Below, one piece after another: positions 38,158-38,221 of a stretch of DNA of 38,221 nucleotides. The notes beneath the pieces were generated by a model. That model worked only from the letters and a program-made list of their open reading frames with translations, was not told the origin of the DNA and did no database searches. The translations under genes were made by a program, and so were the position numbers. The stretch comes from a virus, in IMG/VR virus record IMGVR_UViG_3300023171_000027, positions 1 to 38,221 of that record; one strand, 5' to 3'. The first letter of the stretch is position 1, and every line of letters begins with the position of its first letter.

Positions 38158-38221
38158 GTAGGTGCAAGAAATAACATCTTCTATTTTTGCAAGCTCTCCG
38201 TTATTATAGAATAATTTTGTT
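38155..38221 (-). CDS. Unknown protein, 3' end only (cut by window edge)
   Basis: A frame enters from the right edge and ends at the TAA that begins the leader repeat, giving TKLFYNNGELAKIEDVISCT as part of its 21 C-terminal residues. It may be the end of the gene that starts at 69 if the molecule is circular, but the reading frames differ by one base at the junction as given. Confidence 0.4.
   Translation of the reverse strand, partial: TKLFYNNGELAKIEDVISCTY

Noticed and set aside
1-38221. CRISPR array, insertion sequence, integrase or phage repressor
   Set aside because: No regularly spaced repeats, transposase, tyrosine or serine recombinase motifs, or CI/Cro-like gene could be recognised on either strand.

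Overview
The window looks like most or all of the genome of a siphovirus-like, HK97-fold tailed phage (or a related prophage) of a Bacteroidota host, most likely a Flavobacterium-type bacterium. The signs are low GC content by eye, A-rich gene leaders with few Shine-Dalgarno sequences, and several promoter-like elements of the Bacteroidota form TTG-N19/20-TAnnTTTG. Families typical of Bacteroidota phages are also present: a BT4734/VirE-type primase-helicase and a DUF3127 OB-fold protein. Nearly all genes are on the minus strand. I recognise no integrase, excisionase or phage repressor.

Reading along the minus strand (high to low coordinates), the sequence suggests these transcription units. 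(1) A late promoter at 35115-35145 precedes small and large terminase, portal, a small membrane protein, MuF, prohead protease, major capsid protein, a glycosyltransferase, head-tail connectors, tail tube, G/GT-type tail chaperones with a -1 frameshift, tape measure, tail tip, tail fibre/tailspike, membrane and holin-like proteins and a GH19 endolysin. It ends at a terminator at 12435-12467. (2) A promoter at 12377-12406 precedes a ribbon-helix-helix regulator, small secreted, lipoprotein and membrane proteins, a recombination block (conserved 172-aa protein, PD-(D/E)XK exonuclease, DUF3127 ssDNA-binding-like protein) and a DnaA-domain-IV-like protein, ending at 8419-8444. (3) A promoter at 8358-8387 precedes a GIY-YIG nuclease and many small unknown genes. 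(4) A -7 element at 4991-4998 precedes an SF2 helicase, a primase-helicase and a VRR-NUC nuclease, then runs off the left edge. (5) At the right edge, a promoter at 37516-37545 precedes small accessory genes and stops at a terminator at 35144-35169, whose T-tract overlaps the -33 element of the late promoter.

One cassette breaks the pattern. Three small plus-strand genes (27018-27960) sit inside the head module, between the first connector gene and the glycosyltransferase. Upstream of them is a plus-strand promoter, then a terminator that can be opposed by an overlapping alternative helix, which looks like a transcription attenuator.

Both window ends cut small genes, and an exact 46-bp leader repeat lies near each end (63-108 and 38112-38157). 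If the ends are joined, the two copies fall 172 bp apart around one small gene, which would fit a circular or circularly permuted genome of about 38.2 kb. The joined gene would need a one-base adjustment at the junction.

The least explained signals are the attenuator cassette; an interleaved, pseudoknot-like pair of perfect inverted repeats in the helicase leader; a cluster of AGGTAA hexamers behind the primase gene; the glycosyltransferase carrying a small capsid-region domain at its C-terminus; and an SSB-like acidic tail on both the DUF3127 protein and the primase-helicase.
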